Of a stretch of 64,000 nt of DNA, positions 56,860 to 64,000 are shown piece by piece. The notes below the pieces were generated by a model, which did no database searches, was not told the origin of the DNA, and saw nothing but the letters and a program-made list of their open reading frames with translations. Source of the stretch: Leuconostoc mesenteroides subsp. mesenteroides (GTDB taxonomy: Bacteria > Bacillota > Bacilli > Lactobacillales > Lactobacillaceae); the NCBI GenBank assembly GCA_009676745.1, contig CP046062.1:853501-917500 (forward strand), in the 5' to 3' direction. Each line of letters opens with the position of its first letter. Position 1 is the stretch's first letter. A program made the translations under genes and the position numbers.

Positions 56860-57608
56860 GTGAAGCACAAACTAAAGTTAAAGTACATGTCGATAAAGTT
56901 AATAAATCATACGGTTCTAACCATGTTTTGCGTGATATTTCTTTAGATATTAATGAAAATGAAGTCGTTGTAATGATTGGACCATCTGGTTCAGGTAAGT
57001 CAACATTCTTACGTATGTTGAATCAATTAGAAACGCCTGACAACGGTACAATCGTTGTTGATGGATATGATATTTCTGATAAAGGCACTGATATCAATAA
57101 AGTTCGTGAAAATATTGGTATGGTATTCCAAGGCTTCAACCTATTTAATAACTATACTGTTTTAGAAAATATCATGTTGGCACCTGTTGAACTTGGCAAG
57201 ATGGATAAAGAAAAGGCCGAAAAGAAGGCCCGCGAATTACTGGAAACAGTTGGTCTAGCTGAAAAAGCAGATGTATCAGTAAACTCGTTATCTGGTGGAC
57301 AAAAGCAACGTGTTGCTATTGCACGTGCCCTAGCCATGGAACCTGATATTATGCTCTTTGATGAACCGACATCTGCTTTGGATCCAGAAATGGTTGGGGA
57401 TGTTTTGGATGTTATGAAGAATTTGGCCGAATCAGGTATGACAATGATCATTGTGACACACGAAATGGGATTCGCTAAACAAGTGGCAGACAGAGTAGTG
57501 TTCTTTGAATCAGGTAAAATTCAAGAATCTGGTGTACCAGAACAAGTTTTCAGCGCACCAAAAAATGAGCGTTTGCAAGAATTCTTGAGCAAAGTTATGC
57601 ATGCATAA
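56856..57608 (+). CDS. Amino acid ABC transporter ATPase (GlnQ type)
   Basis: 250-residue ATPase: Walker [11 protein letters not shown]-loop VFQGFNLF, signature [16 protein letters not shown], Walker [15 protein letters not shown]-loop VTHEMGFA. These match the polar amino acid (GlnQ/HisP) group. ATG 56856 overlaps the permease stop; AAAGAGGACA precedes it. It probably serves both receptor-permease fusions, since the second has no ATPase of its own. Confidence 0.94.
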   Translation: MSEAQTKVKVHVDKVNKSYGSNHVLRDISLDINENEVVVMIGPSGSGKSTFLRMLNQLETPDNGTIVVDGYDISDKGTDINKVRENIGMVFQGFNLFNNYTVLENIMLAPVELGKMDKEKAEKKARELLETVGLAEKADVSVNSLSGGQKQRVAIARALAMEPDIMLFDEPTSALDPEMVGDVLDVMKNLAESGMTMIIVTHEMGFAKQVADRVVFFESGKIQESGVPEQVFSAPKNERLQEFLSKVMHA

Positions 57609-57633
57609 TAGTGTAAATAAACAATAATTAAGT

Positions 57634-57661
57634 AAGATGGCTTAAATTGCCATCTTTTTTT
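57634..57661 (+). terminator. Terminator between the ATPase and copy 2
   Basis: AAGATGGC (57634-57641) and GCCATCTT (57649-57656), loop TTAAATT, T-run to 57661. The next gene's ribosome site begins one base after the T-run, so copy 2 must be expressed by read-through or a promoter hidden in this region. Confidence 0.8.
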
Positions 57662-57674
57662 GAGAGGGAAAAAC

Positions 57675-59120
57675 ATGTTCAAAAAAGCTTTTATTCTTGC
57701 TGTTACGGTGATTACAGTATTACTATCTTTTTCATTGACGGTAGATTATATTCATGCCGATAAACCACATTACACAATTTCGACAGATGCCACGTATCCA
57801 CCATTTGACTTTCAAGATAAGAACAATGATTATATTGGTATTGATCAAGATATTTTGAAAGAGATTGCTGAGAGAGAAAATTTCACCTATACATTGAAAC
57901 CAATGAGCTTTACCTCAGCGGCGCAACTAGTTGCTAATGGTCAAGCGGATGGGATTATTGCTGGTATGGGTATTACTGATGAACGCAAAGAAGTTTATGA
58001 TAATTCAACACCATATTACAAAACCGGTGTTGCTTGGATTGTAAAAAAAGGTAGTGCAATCAAGTCTTTAAAGGATTTGAAAGGTAAAACAGTTGCTTTA
58101 AAAACGGGCACATCTGCCTCGGAATATGGTAAGTCACTGCAAAGAAAATACGGTTTTAACATCAAATATTTTAATGATACTGATACGATGTATAGTGATG
58201 TCGTTGTGGGTAACTCAGCTGCTACTTTCGAGGATATGCCCGTCATCCAATATGCTATTAAAAATGGTGTAAAGCTTAAAGTAATGAATGCCAATAATCT
58301 AGGTAATGCAGGGTCGTATGGCTTTTTCGTTAAAAAAGGCGAAAATAAAGAATTGTTGGCCTCTTTTAACCGAGGATATACATCAATTAAAAAAGATGGT
58401 ACATATGATAAAATTATCAAAAAATATCTCGGTGCGAATCAGTCAACGTTTACCGGTTCGGAAAAGAACAATCATTCAGTATTAGGTATCCTAAAAGCAA
58501 ACAACGGGGCGTTCATGCGTGGTTTGTGGCAAACATTGTTGTTAACCGTTCTAGGTATTATCCTGGCGTCCATTTGGGGCATAATTCTAGGCATCATGGG
58601 CGTTAGTCAGAACAGTGCAGTTCGTGGTTTATCAACAACACTGATTTATATTTTCCGAGGCTTGCCATTGATGGTGTTGGCATTCTTTATTTATATTGGT
58701 TTACCAGGAGTGATTGGGACAAAGATACCAGCGTTTACAGCAGGGTTAATTACGTTAATTTTAAATGAGGGTGCTTATACAGGTGCCTTTGTACGAGGTG
58801 GCTTTGAAGCTGTTGATAAAGGTCAGATGGAAGCAGCACGAAGTCTAGGGTTCACCTATAAACGTGCAATGCGTAAGGTCATCATGCCACAAGGATTGAA
58901 GATTATGGTACCGAGTTTCGTTAACCAATTTATCATTACGTTGAAGGATACTTCAATCTTGTCAGCCATTGGTATTTTAGAGTTAACACAAACTGGCACG
59001 TTGATAGTGTCACGTAATTCGCAAGGTTTCCGAGTGTGGGCTATCGTGGCTGTGATATACTTAATCGTTATTACATTACTCACATGGTTGAGTAATTGGA
59101 TAGAAAAGAGAATACAGTGA
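57675..59120 (+). CDS. Fused amino-acid-binding protein and ABC permease, copy 2
   Basis: 481-residue paralogue with signal peptide (to about residue 30), receptor domain ([36 protein letters not shown]) and permease. The receptor half clearly differs from copy 1, while the permease half (from about residue 268) is identical in DNA over the first ~415 bases and differs at only a few sites afterwards. GAGAGGG at 57662-57668 supports ATG 57675. Likely a second specificity of the same transporter using the ATPase at 56856. Ends at a strong terminator. Confidence 0.9.
   Translation: MFKKAFILAVTVITVLLSFSLTVDYIHADKPHYTISTDATYPPFDFQDKNNDYIGIDQDILKEIAERENFTYTLKPMSFTSAAQLVANGQADGIIAGMGITDERKEVYDNSTPYYKTGVAWIVKKGSAIKSLKDLKGKTVALKTGTSASEYGKSLQRKYGFNIKYFNDTDTMYSDVVVGNSAATFEDMPVIQYAIKNGVKLKVMNANNLGNAGSYGFFVKKGENKELLASFNRGYTSIKKDGTYDKIIKKYLGANQSTFTGSEKNNHSVLGILKANNGAFMRGLWQTLLLTVLGIILASIWGIILGIMGVSQNSAVRGLSTTLIYIFRGLPLMVLAFFIYIGLPGVIGTKIPAFTAGLITLILNEGAYTGAFVRGGFEAVDKGQMEAARSLGFTYKRAMRKVIMPQGLKIMVPSFVNQFIITLKDTSILSAIGILELTQTGTLIVSRNSQGFRVWAIVAVIYLIVITLLTWLSNWIEKRIQ
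58476..59110 (+). repeat. Near-identical ~635-bp direct repeat, copy B
   Basis: Permease domain of the second fusion gene; partner of the repeat at 56212-56846. Confidence 0.9.
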
Positions 59121-59121
59121 T

Positions 59122-59162
59122 AAAAACCCCTCTAATTCGTATGATGCATTAGAGGGGTTTTT
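59122..59162 (+). terminator. Terminator overlapping the coiA ribosome site
   Basis: 15-base perfect stem AAAAACCCCTCTAAT (59122-59136) and complement (59148-59162), loop of 11. AGAGGGG in the 3' arm is the only ribosome site for coiA, whose ATG is at 59163. Confidence 0.9.
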
Positions 59163-60185
59163 ATGATTATTGCATGTGATAGTAACAAAAAATATGTGCG
59201 GGCCGACGAAGCGAATAAAAGCAACGATTATTTTTGCCCTGGATGCCATGAAAAAGTTATTTTAAAGAGTGGGGAAGTCAAACAAAAACATTTTTCCCAT
59301 TGTTCCGGTACGGCATGCGTGACTTTTACGGAAAATGAATCGGTGCAACATTTAGCTGGTAAATTGCAAATCGCTTCTAAACTACAGTATTATGGCAATG
59401 TTCAAATTGAAGCGGTATTACCAGAAATTCAACAGCGACCAGATATACTGCTGATACATAAAAACAAAAGAATAGCTATCGAGTATCAATGTAGTCCAAT
59501 ATCGCAAAAAAGAATTAATATGAGAAATAAAGGATACTTAACTGAAAATATTCAGGTTATTTGGGTTTTAGGTCAAACATATTTTAATAGAGTAATGACA
59601 CAAGCCACTATTATGAAATTCATGGCTGATAATGCACTGGTCTTTTATTTGCCTGATCAACAACATTTTGTGCATCGTCAGCATTTTAGCAAACCAGATT
59701 TTTCACGTGTACAGTTTGTTGATAAAATCGGTGCAACACTATTTAGTACGAAAGTACCAAAACAAAGAACGAAATTAAATGTTGCTAAACAAGCCTATAA
59801 ACTGCAAGGCATCATTTTACAGAAACGAGTTGATCCTAAGGTGGTTGATTATCTATACAAAAATAATCGATTACTAATGAATGTGCCTGTGTGGGTACAT
59901 GGTGGAAATACTTTTGGGCTCAAGGTACCCAATTGGTACTGGCGCTTGATTACTATCTTATTTTTAGAAAAAATAGGGCAGCAAAATGTTGTGAAAAAGG
60001 CAGAACTAACAGTTAAACTAATCCCTTTTTTGTTAGGTGATGATACATTTAAGCAACAACAAGTTGCAGAGTTGTACCACGATCTCGAAGTACATGATTA
60101 TATCTTGCAGCAAGATAATTACATATTAGTGCGGCGTTTACCACATTGGAAAAATGCACGTCAACAAAGTATAGTGAAAATATGA
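59163..60185 (+). CDS. coiA: Competence protein CoiA family
   Basis: 340-residue protein of the CoiA family, needed late in natural transformation for handling or recombining incoming DNA in streptococci. The N-terminus has a zinc-like CPGC...HFSHCSG arrangement; the RPDILLIHKNKRIAIEYQCS segment is a PD-(D/E)xK-type nuclease core (D-x-E-x-Q). Length is normal. ATG 59163 directly follows a terminator hairpin whose 3' arm carries its ribosome site, so translation should require the hairpin to be open or the transcript to start inside it. Other competence genes are not in the window. Confidence 0.88.
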   Translation: MIIACDSNKKYVRADEANKSNDYFCPGCHEKVILKSGEVKQKHFSHCSGTACVTFTENESVQHLAGKLQIASKLQYYGNVQIEAVLPEIQQRPDILLIHKNKRIAIEYQCSPISQKRINMRNKGYLTENIQVIWVLGQTYFNRVMTQATIMKFMADNALVFYLPDQQHFVHRQHFSKPDFSRVQFVDKIGATLFSTKVPKQRTKLNVAKQAYKLQGIILQKRVDPKVVDYLYKNNRLLMNVPVWVHGGNTFGLKVPNWYWRLITILFLEKIGQQNVVKKAELTVKLIPFLLGDDTFKQQQVAELYHDLEVHDYILQQDNYILVRRLPHWKNARQQSIVKI

Positions 60186-60242
60186 TAAAATGATTAGTAC
60201 TGAATGATAAGGAGTATGCGTTTAATCGCAAATTAAATAATT

Positions 60243-62036
60243 ATGTCTGAAAAACAACTATTACGTAACCAAGTACCAGAAAATTTAACATGGGATCTAT
60301 CTTCAATTTTTTCGACAGACGAAGCTTGGGAAGCGGCTTTTGATGAGACACGGCAGTCTGCACAAGCATTAAGTAAATATGCTGGACACGTCGGCGATTC
60401 TGCTGAAACTCTGAAAGAAGCCTTAGAAGCAGATTTAGCAGTAGAACGTCAATTCGAAAAAGTTTACGTATATGCACATCAAATTTTTGATCAAGATACA
60501 ACGAATCAAAAGTATAGTGCGTATAATGCTCGTGTTCAAGGTTTATATGCTGAATTAAGTGCGAATACAGCTTTCTTCCAGCCTGAGGTGTTAGCATTGT
60601 CAGACGAGAAACTAGATGCATACTTAGCAACAGATGGTTTGAGAAAATATGCACACTTCTTTGATATTTTAAAGGCGCGCAAACCCCATACGCTACCTGC
60701 AGAACAAGAAGCTTTACTAGCAGGAGCAAGTGATATTTTTAGTGCTTCTGAACAGACATTTGGTGCATTGGATAATTCAGACATTGTTTTTGGTGATGTG
60801 CATACTGAAACAGGCGAGATCGTGCCATTGACAAATGGACTCTATTCATTGTTGTTGGAGTCTAAAAATCGTTCATTGCGCGAGGAAGCATTTACAACGC
60901 TTTATGACAGTTATATTGCGTTGCAAAACACATTTGCTTCAACTTTATCTTCACATGTCAAGGGACATAACTTTTTGGCTAAAACTCGTCACTATGATTC
61001 AGCTCGGCAAGCGGCTATAACAGCTAATGATATCCCGGAGTCGGTTTTCGAAACATTAACTAAGACGGTTGATGCCAATTTACCATTATTACACCGTTTT
61101 GTATCATTACGCAAAAAAATTCTTAATGTTGACGATGTCCATTCTTACGATTTATATGTGCCACTTGTTGATGAAATTAATTTTGAAGTAACATACGAAA
61201 AGGCAAAAGATATTGTTTTGGCGGCTTTGGCACCGCTAGGAGAGGATTACATCGCGATTGTTCAAAAGGCTTTTGATGAACGATGGATTGATGTGGTTGA
61301 AAATAAAGGGAAGCGTACTGGCGCTTATTCGAGCGGTTCTTATGATACAAAACCATTTATTTTGCTCAATTGGCAGAACAATTTGAATAATGTTTATACG
61401 TTGGCTCATGAAATGGGTCATTCGGTTCACTCATACTTTACACGTCATAATCAAGAGTACCATTATGGTGATTATCCAATATTCTTAGCTGAAATTGCTT
61501 CAACTACTAATGAGGGATTGTTAACGGATTACTTGCTAAAAACAAATGATGATCCTAAGTTTCAGGCTTATGTATTGAACCAGTATCTCGATGGATTCAA
61601 AGGGACAGTTTTCCGACAAACTCAATTTGCTGAGTTTGAGCAATGGATTCACGAACAAAGTGCGGCTGGAGTTGCTTTGACGGCCGATGAAATGAGTAAA
61701 TTCTATGGTTCGTTGAACCAAAAGTTTTATGGATCAGACTTATTCCCAGATGAAGCTATTGCTTATGAATGGGCACGCATTCCACATTTTTATTACAATT
61801 TTTATGTTTATCAATATTCGACTGGCGAAGCTGCTGCCACAACTTTGGCAGAACGCATATTAACACAAAATGGTGCTGAGGATTATAAAAATTATCTGAA
61901 AGCAGGTAATTCGGATTATGCTTTAAATGTGATAAAAAAAGCTGGTGTTAATATGAGTCAACCAGACTATTTAAATGAAGCTTTCAAAGTGTTTGAAGAG
62001 CGATTAAATGAGTTTGAAAACATCATGTTAAAGTAA
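60243..62036 (+). CDS. pepF: Oligoendopeptidase F
   Basis: 597-residue M3B metallopeptidase cleaving 7-17-residue peptides in the cytoplasm. The zinc site is H389-E-M-G-H393 with the downstream Glu in FLAEIASTTNEG. N-terminal helical PepF domain is complete. No ribosome site lies before ATG 60243; AAGGAG at 60209-60214 instead precedes a six-codon in-frame ORF (ATG 60216, MRLIAN) that ends in TAA two codons before the start. Its spacing is too short for good initiation. The arrangement resembles that at ltaS. Confidence 0.95.
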   Translation: MSEKQLLRNQVPENLTWDLSSIFSTDEAWEAAFDETRQSAQALSKYAGHVGDSAETLKEALEADLAVERQFEKVYVYAHQIFDQDTTNQKYSAYNARVQGLYAELSANTAFFQPEVLALSDEKLDAYLATDGLRKYAHFFDILKARKPHTLPAEQEALLAGASDIFSASEQTFGALDNSDIVFGDVHTETGEIVPLTNGLYSLLLESKNRSLREEAFTTLYDSYIALQNTFASTLSSHVKGHNFLAKTRHYDSARQAAITANDIPESVFETLTKTVDANLPLLHRFVSLRKKILNVDDVHSYDLYVPLVDEINFEVTYEKAKDIVLAALAPLGEDYIAIVQKAFDERWIDVVENKGKRTGAYSSGSYDTKPFILLNWQNNLNNVYTLAHEMGHSVHSYFTRHNQEYHYGDYPIFLAEIASTTNEGLLTDYLLKTNDDPKFQAYVLNQYLDGFKGTVFRQTQFAEFEQWIHEQSAAGVALTADEMSKFYGSLNQKFYGSDLFPDEAIAYEWARIPHFYYNFYVYQYSTGEAAATTLAERILTQNGAEDYKNYLKAGNSDYALNVIKKAGVNMSQPDYLNEAFKVFEERLNEFENIMLK

Positions 62037-62078
62037 AATATTTGTTTATAAATTAAATAGTAATTACTAAACATGTAT

Positions 62079-62115
62079 GCAAAAAAACTAATCAGTCCTT
62101 GTGGCTGATTTTTTG
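62079..62115 (+). terminator. Terminator after pepF
   Basis: AATCAG (62090-62095) and CTGATT (62105-62110), flanked by A-run and T-run that extend the stem (GCAAAAAA/TTTTTTGC). Confidence 0.7.
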
Positions 62116-62141
62116 CTAAAATGATATTAGGAGAAATGATC

Positions 62142-62531
62142 ATGGCCCCACGAAAACTTGTTGAAGTTGCGAATCAAGCACTGAATGATACATATACACC
62201 TTACTCTCATTTTCCTGTCGGTGCTGCGTTACTCAGCGAAAACGGTGAAATTTTCAAAGGCGTAAATATTGAAAATGTATCATTTGGTTTAACCAATTGT
62301 GCCGAGAGAACTGCAATTTTTACAGCTATAGCAGCAGGGCAACGCCATTTTCAGGGGTTAGTTATTTCAGGACGTACAGATGAGCCTATAGCGCCGTGTG
62401 GCGCTTGTCGACAGGTGATGGTGGAGTTTTTTGACCCCAAAATGCCGATTTGGTTAATTAACGATCAAGGTAAAGAAATTGAAACAAGTGTTGCAGAATT
62501 AATGCCAGGATCCTTTAATTCATTAAAATAA
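62142..62531 (+). CDS. cdd: Cytidine deaminase
   Basis: 129-residue zinc enzyme converting cytidine and deoxycytidine to uridine forms. Zinc/catalytic motifs are NCAERTA and PCGACRQV; YTPYSHFPVGAAL is the N-terminal substrate loop. Three in-frame ATGs occur; AGGAG at 62129-62133 has an 8-base spacer only to ATG 62142, so this is chosen over 62121 and 62136. Upstream of a nucleoside deoxyribosyltransferase gene, forming a small nucleoside-salvage operon. Confidence 0.95.
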   Translation: MAPRKLVEVANQALNDTYTPYSHFPVGAALLSENGEIFKGVNIENVSFGLTNCAERTAIFTAIAAGQRHFQGLVISGRTDEPIAPCGACRQVMVEFFDPKMPIWLINDQGKEIETSVAELMPGSFNSLK

Positions 62532-62547
62532 AGAAAGAAGAATAATA

Positions 62548-62988
62548 ATGTCACAAATTTATCTTGCAGGCCCTTTTTTTTCAGATGAACAAATCGATCG
62601 TATGAAACGTATTGAAGCTGCTCTGGATTCGAACCCAACTGTTACTGATTATTACTCACCCCGCAAACATCAAAAGACTGAAAATCCTGAATTTACCGCT
62701 CCGTGGGCAGCAGAAATTTTTAAACGTGATACTAAAAATGTTACAGATGCGGAAGTTATTTTGTCAGTTATTGATTATCGTGATGATGATGCCGATTCAG
62801 GAACAGCATTTGAGCAGGGTATGGCGTGGGTACAAAAAAAACCTATTATTGTATTTAATGAATTGAAGTTCCCAGTGAATTTGATGCTATCAGAATCTCT
62901 GACTGCCTACATAACTAATTTTGATGATGTTGCAACCTATGATTTTGACAAAACACCAAAGTTACCATTTACGGGAGAACTATTCTAA
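62548..62988 (+). CDS. Nucleoside 2-deoxyribosyltransferase
   Basis: 146-residue enzyme that swaps bases between 2'-deoxyribonucleosides, typical of lactobacilli and relatives. The N-terminal IYLAGPFFSDEQ and DDADSGTAFEQGMAW blocks (with the catalytic Glu in the latter) are the family signatures. AAAGAAAGAAG precedes ATG 62548. The last base of its stop is the first base of the next gene's ATG. It follows cdd by 16 bases, consistent with joint deoxynucleoside salvage. Confidence 0.93.
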   Translation: MSQIYLAGPFFSDEQIDRMKRIEAALDSNPTVTDYYSPRKHQKTENPEFTAPWAAEIFKRDTKNVTDAEVILSVIDYRDDDADSGTAFEQGMAWVQKKPIIVFNELKFPVNLMLSESLTAYITNFDDVATYDFDKTPKLPFTGELF

Positions 62989-63917
62989 TGAAAAAAGTAT
63001 TAGTGGCTAGTATGACATCTCCAAAAGCTGTTGACTACCTTGAATTCAAAGGATACCAAGTAATTAAAAGTGATCAGGCCTCAGATGATGATTTTCTGGC
63101 ACATTCAGATGTTGATGGTATGCTAATTATGATGCATCCTTTTGGTGAAAGTTTGATGTCTAAAATGCCCAATCTCAAAGTTGTTGCGCGTCATGGTGTT
63201 GGATATGATAATGTTGATTTAGATGCAGCTAATGTCCATAATATTGTTGTGACAAATACCCCTGGAGCTAATGCAACTGCGGTCGCCGAAACAGCTGTGA
63301 TGCATATGTTGATGGCTGGACGATTATTTTACCAACGGCGTCAAGCTATCACTGATAATAGGAACCAGCCTTATTTAGCAGCACATAACGGTCAAGAGTT
63401 AACGGGAAAAACGGTTGGCATTATTGGCTATGGGCATATCGGCCAAGAAATTAATCGTATGTTGACAGGATTTAATGTAAAAGTACTGGCTTATGCACGA
63501 CACCAACATGAGGTAACTAACGGTCGTATGGCAACGCTAGATGAAATATATGAGCAAGCCGACTTTGTGGTGACAGCGTTGCCAGCAACTCATGAAACAA
63601 AGCATATGATTAATGCGGATGTTTTTAAAAAAATGAAAAAGAGTGCAGTGTTAGTTAATATCGGACGTGGGGCACTTGTTGATGAGGTTGCATTGGTTGA
63701 GGCATTAACTAATGAGGAAATTGCTGGTGCTGGAGTAGATGTTGTTGAAAAAGAACCCATTACAGCAGAAAATCCATTGCTACATTTGCCTAACGCATTT
63801 GTTACACCGCATGTCGCTATGATTTCCAAGGAGGCCATGGACAATGTCGCGTTGAAGGCGGCAGAAGATATTGTTCGTGTTTTGGAAGGTGAACAAGCTG
63901 TATTTCAAGTGAATTAA
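62988..63917 (+). CDS. D-isomer-specific 2-hydroxyacid dehydrogenase
   Basis: 309-residue NAD-dependent dehydrogenase. The Rossmann motif is GIIGYGHIGQEI near residue 145; catalytic Arg lies in NIGRGALVDE, Glu in VVEKEP and His in FVTPHVA. Size and lack of an ACT domain rule out long SerA; hydroxypyruvate/glyoxylate reductase or D-2-hydroxyacid reductase are candidates. TAATG overlap couples it to the deoxyribosyltransferase gene, though no metabolic link is evident. Substrate cannot be fixed from sequence. Confidence 0.9.
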   Translation: MKKVLVASMTSPKAVDYLEFKGYQVIKSDQASDDDFLAHSDVDGMLIMMHPFGESLMSKMPNLKVVARHGVGYDNVDLDAANVHNIVVTNTPGANATAVAETAVMHMLMAGRLFYQRRQAITDNRNQPYLAAHNGQELTGKTVGIIGYGHIGQEINRMLTGFNVKVLAYARHQHEVTNGRMATLDEIYEQADFVVTALPATHETKHMINADVFKKMKKSAVLVNIGRGALVDEVALVEALTNEEIAGAGVDVVEKEPITAENPLLHLPNAFVTPHVAMISKEAMDNVALKAAEDIVRVLEGEQAVFQVN

Positions 63918-63932
63918 CTAAAAAAGGGGGTT

Positions 63933-64000
63933 ATGATGGTTAAAAAAACAAAAAATACTGAAAATACTTTGTGCAAGAACTTTACGTGTACTTTCGAACT
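63933..64000 (+). CDS. Start of an unidentified gene (partial)
   Basis: AAAAAGGGGG is followed by ATG ATG GTT AAA..., open to the window end. The 22 visible residues (MMVKKTKNTENTLCKNFTC...) are too few to identify. The second ATG (63936) is an equal start choice. Confidence 0.5.
   Translation, partial: MMVKKTKNTENTLCKNFTCTFE

Noticed and set aside
59132-59139. TACGAATT, close to the competence CIN box, near coiA
   Set aside because: It lies on the minus strand inside the terminator loop, the wrong orientation to drive coiA.
60241-60729. 162-codon minus-strand ORF inside pepF
   Set aside because: Antisense shadow with leucine/histidine-rich sequence and no family resemblance.

Overview
The window is a dense, low-GC Firmicutes chromosome segment that fits a lactic acid bacterium of the Leuconostoc group best. 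The evidence is gene content and order (uvrB-uvrA-yvcK-whiA-clpP; pth-mfd-rqcP-divIC-tilS-hpt-ftsH-hslO-lysS), a Met T-box rather than an S-box on the methionine importer, LTA synthase, and fused GlnP-type receptor-permeases. Genus is inferred; no rRNA is present. Most genes lie on the plus strand. No insertion sequence, prophage or CRISPR array was seen.

Layout. 1-6.2 kb: end of an exporter-type ABC gene, then a cell-envelope operon (two glycolipid glucosyltransferases, a flippase-like membrane protein, ykuJ, ltaS) that would make and use the lipoteichoic acid anchor. 6.2-13.9 kb: uvrBA excision repair, yvcK-whiA, and clpP behind a CIRCE-like operator. 13.9-26.1 kb: a CBS-domain gene on the minus strand, then the housekeeping run pth-mfd-rqcP-divIC-tilS-hpt-ftsH-hslO-lysS; this Hsp33 (hslO) has no cysteine at all. 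26.1-28.6 kb: two tRNA-Asn genes in a 180-bp duplication, tRNA-Thr, an RluE-like pseudouridine synthase, yebC, a decayed gene and tRNA-Glu. 28.6-32.8 kb: guanine riboswitch plus purine permease, then an ABC pair / LytTR / DUF3021 operon. 32.9-37.6 kb: a type IA topoisomerase and a DHA2 drug exporter divergent from its TetR regulator. 37.7-41.6 kb: alr, tRNA-Gln, pgpA, and nagA-nagR with its operator.

41.6-46.9 kb is a minus-strand methionine uptake operon (metQ-metQ-M20 peptidase-metN-metI) under a T-box leader. 46.9-53.9 kb has DUF1275 and DUF2207 membrane proteins, a Mn-type (yybP-ykoY) riboswitch controlling a P-type cation ATPase and a small helical protein, and a glycosyltransferase. 54.1-59.1 kb has a BMP-type binding protein and two fused receptor-permeases flanking one ATPase; their permease halves are almost identical in DNA while the receptor halves differ. 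59.1-64 kb has coiA, pepF, cdd, a nucleoside deoxyribosyltransferase, a D-2-hydroxyacid dehydrogenase and the start of one more gene.

Control is unusually readable: three RNA switches with visible terminators (guanine, Met tRNA, Mn), a CIRCE, a NagR-type and a TetR-type operator, and more than twenty intrinsic terminators. The strongest oddities are the cysteine-free Hsp33, three binding proteins without a lipobox cysteine, the homogenised permease domains, an altered alanine racemase active site, and coiA whose ribosome binding site is inside a terminator hairpin.
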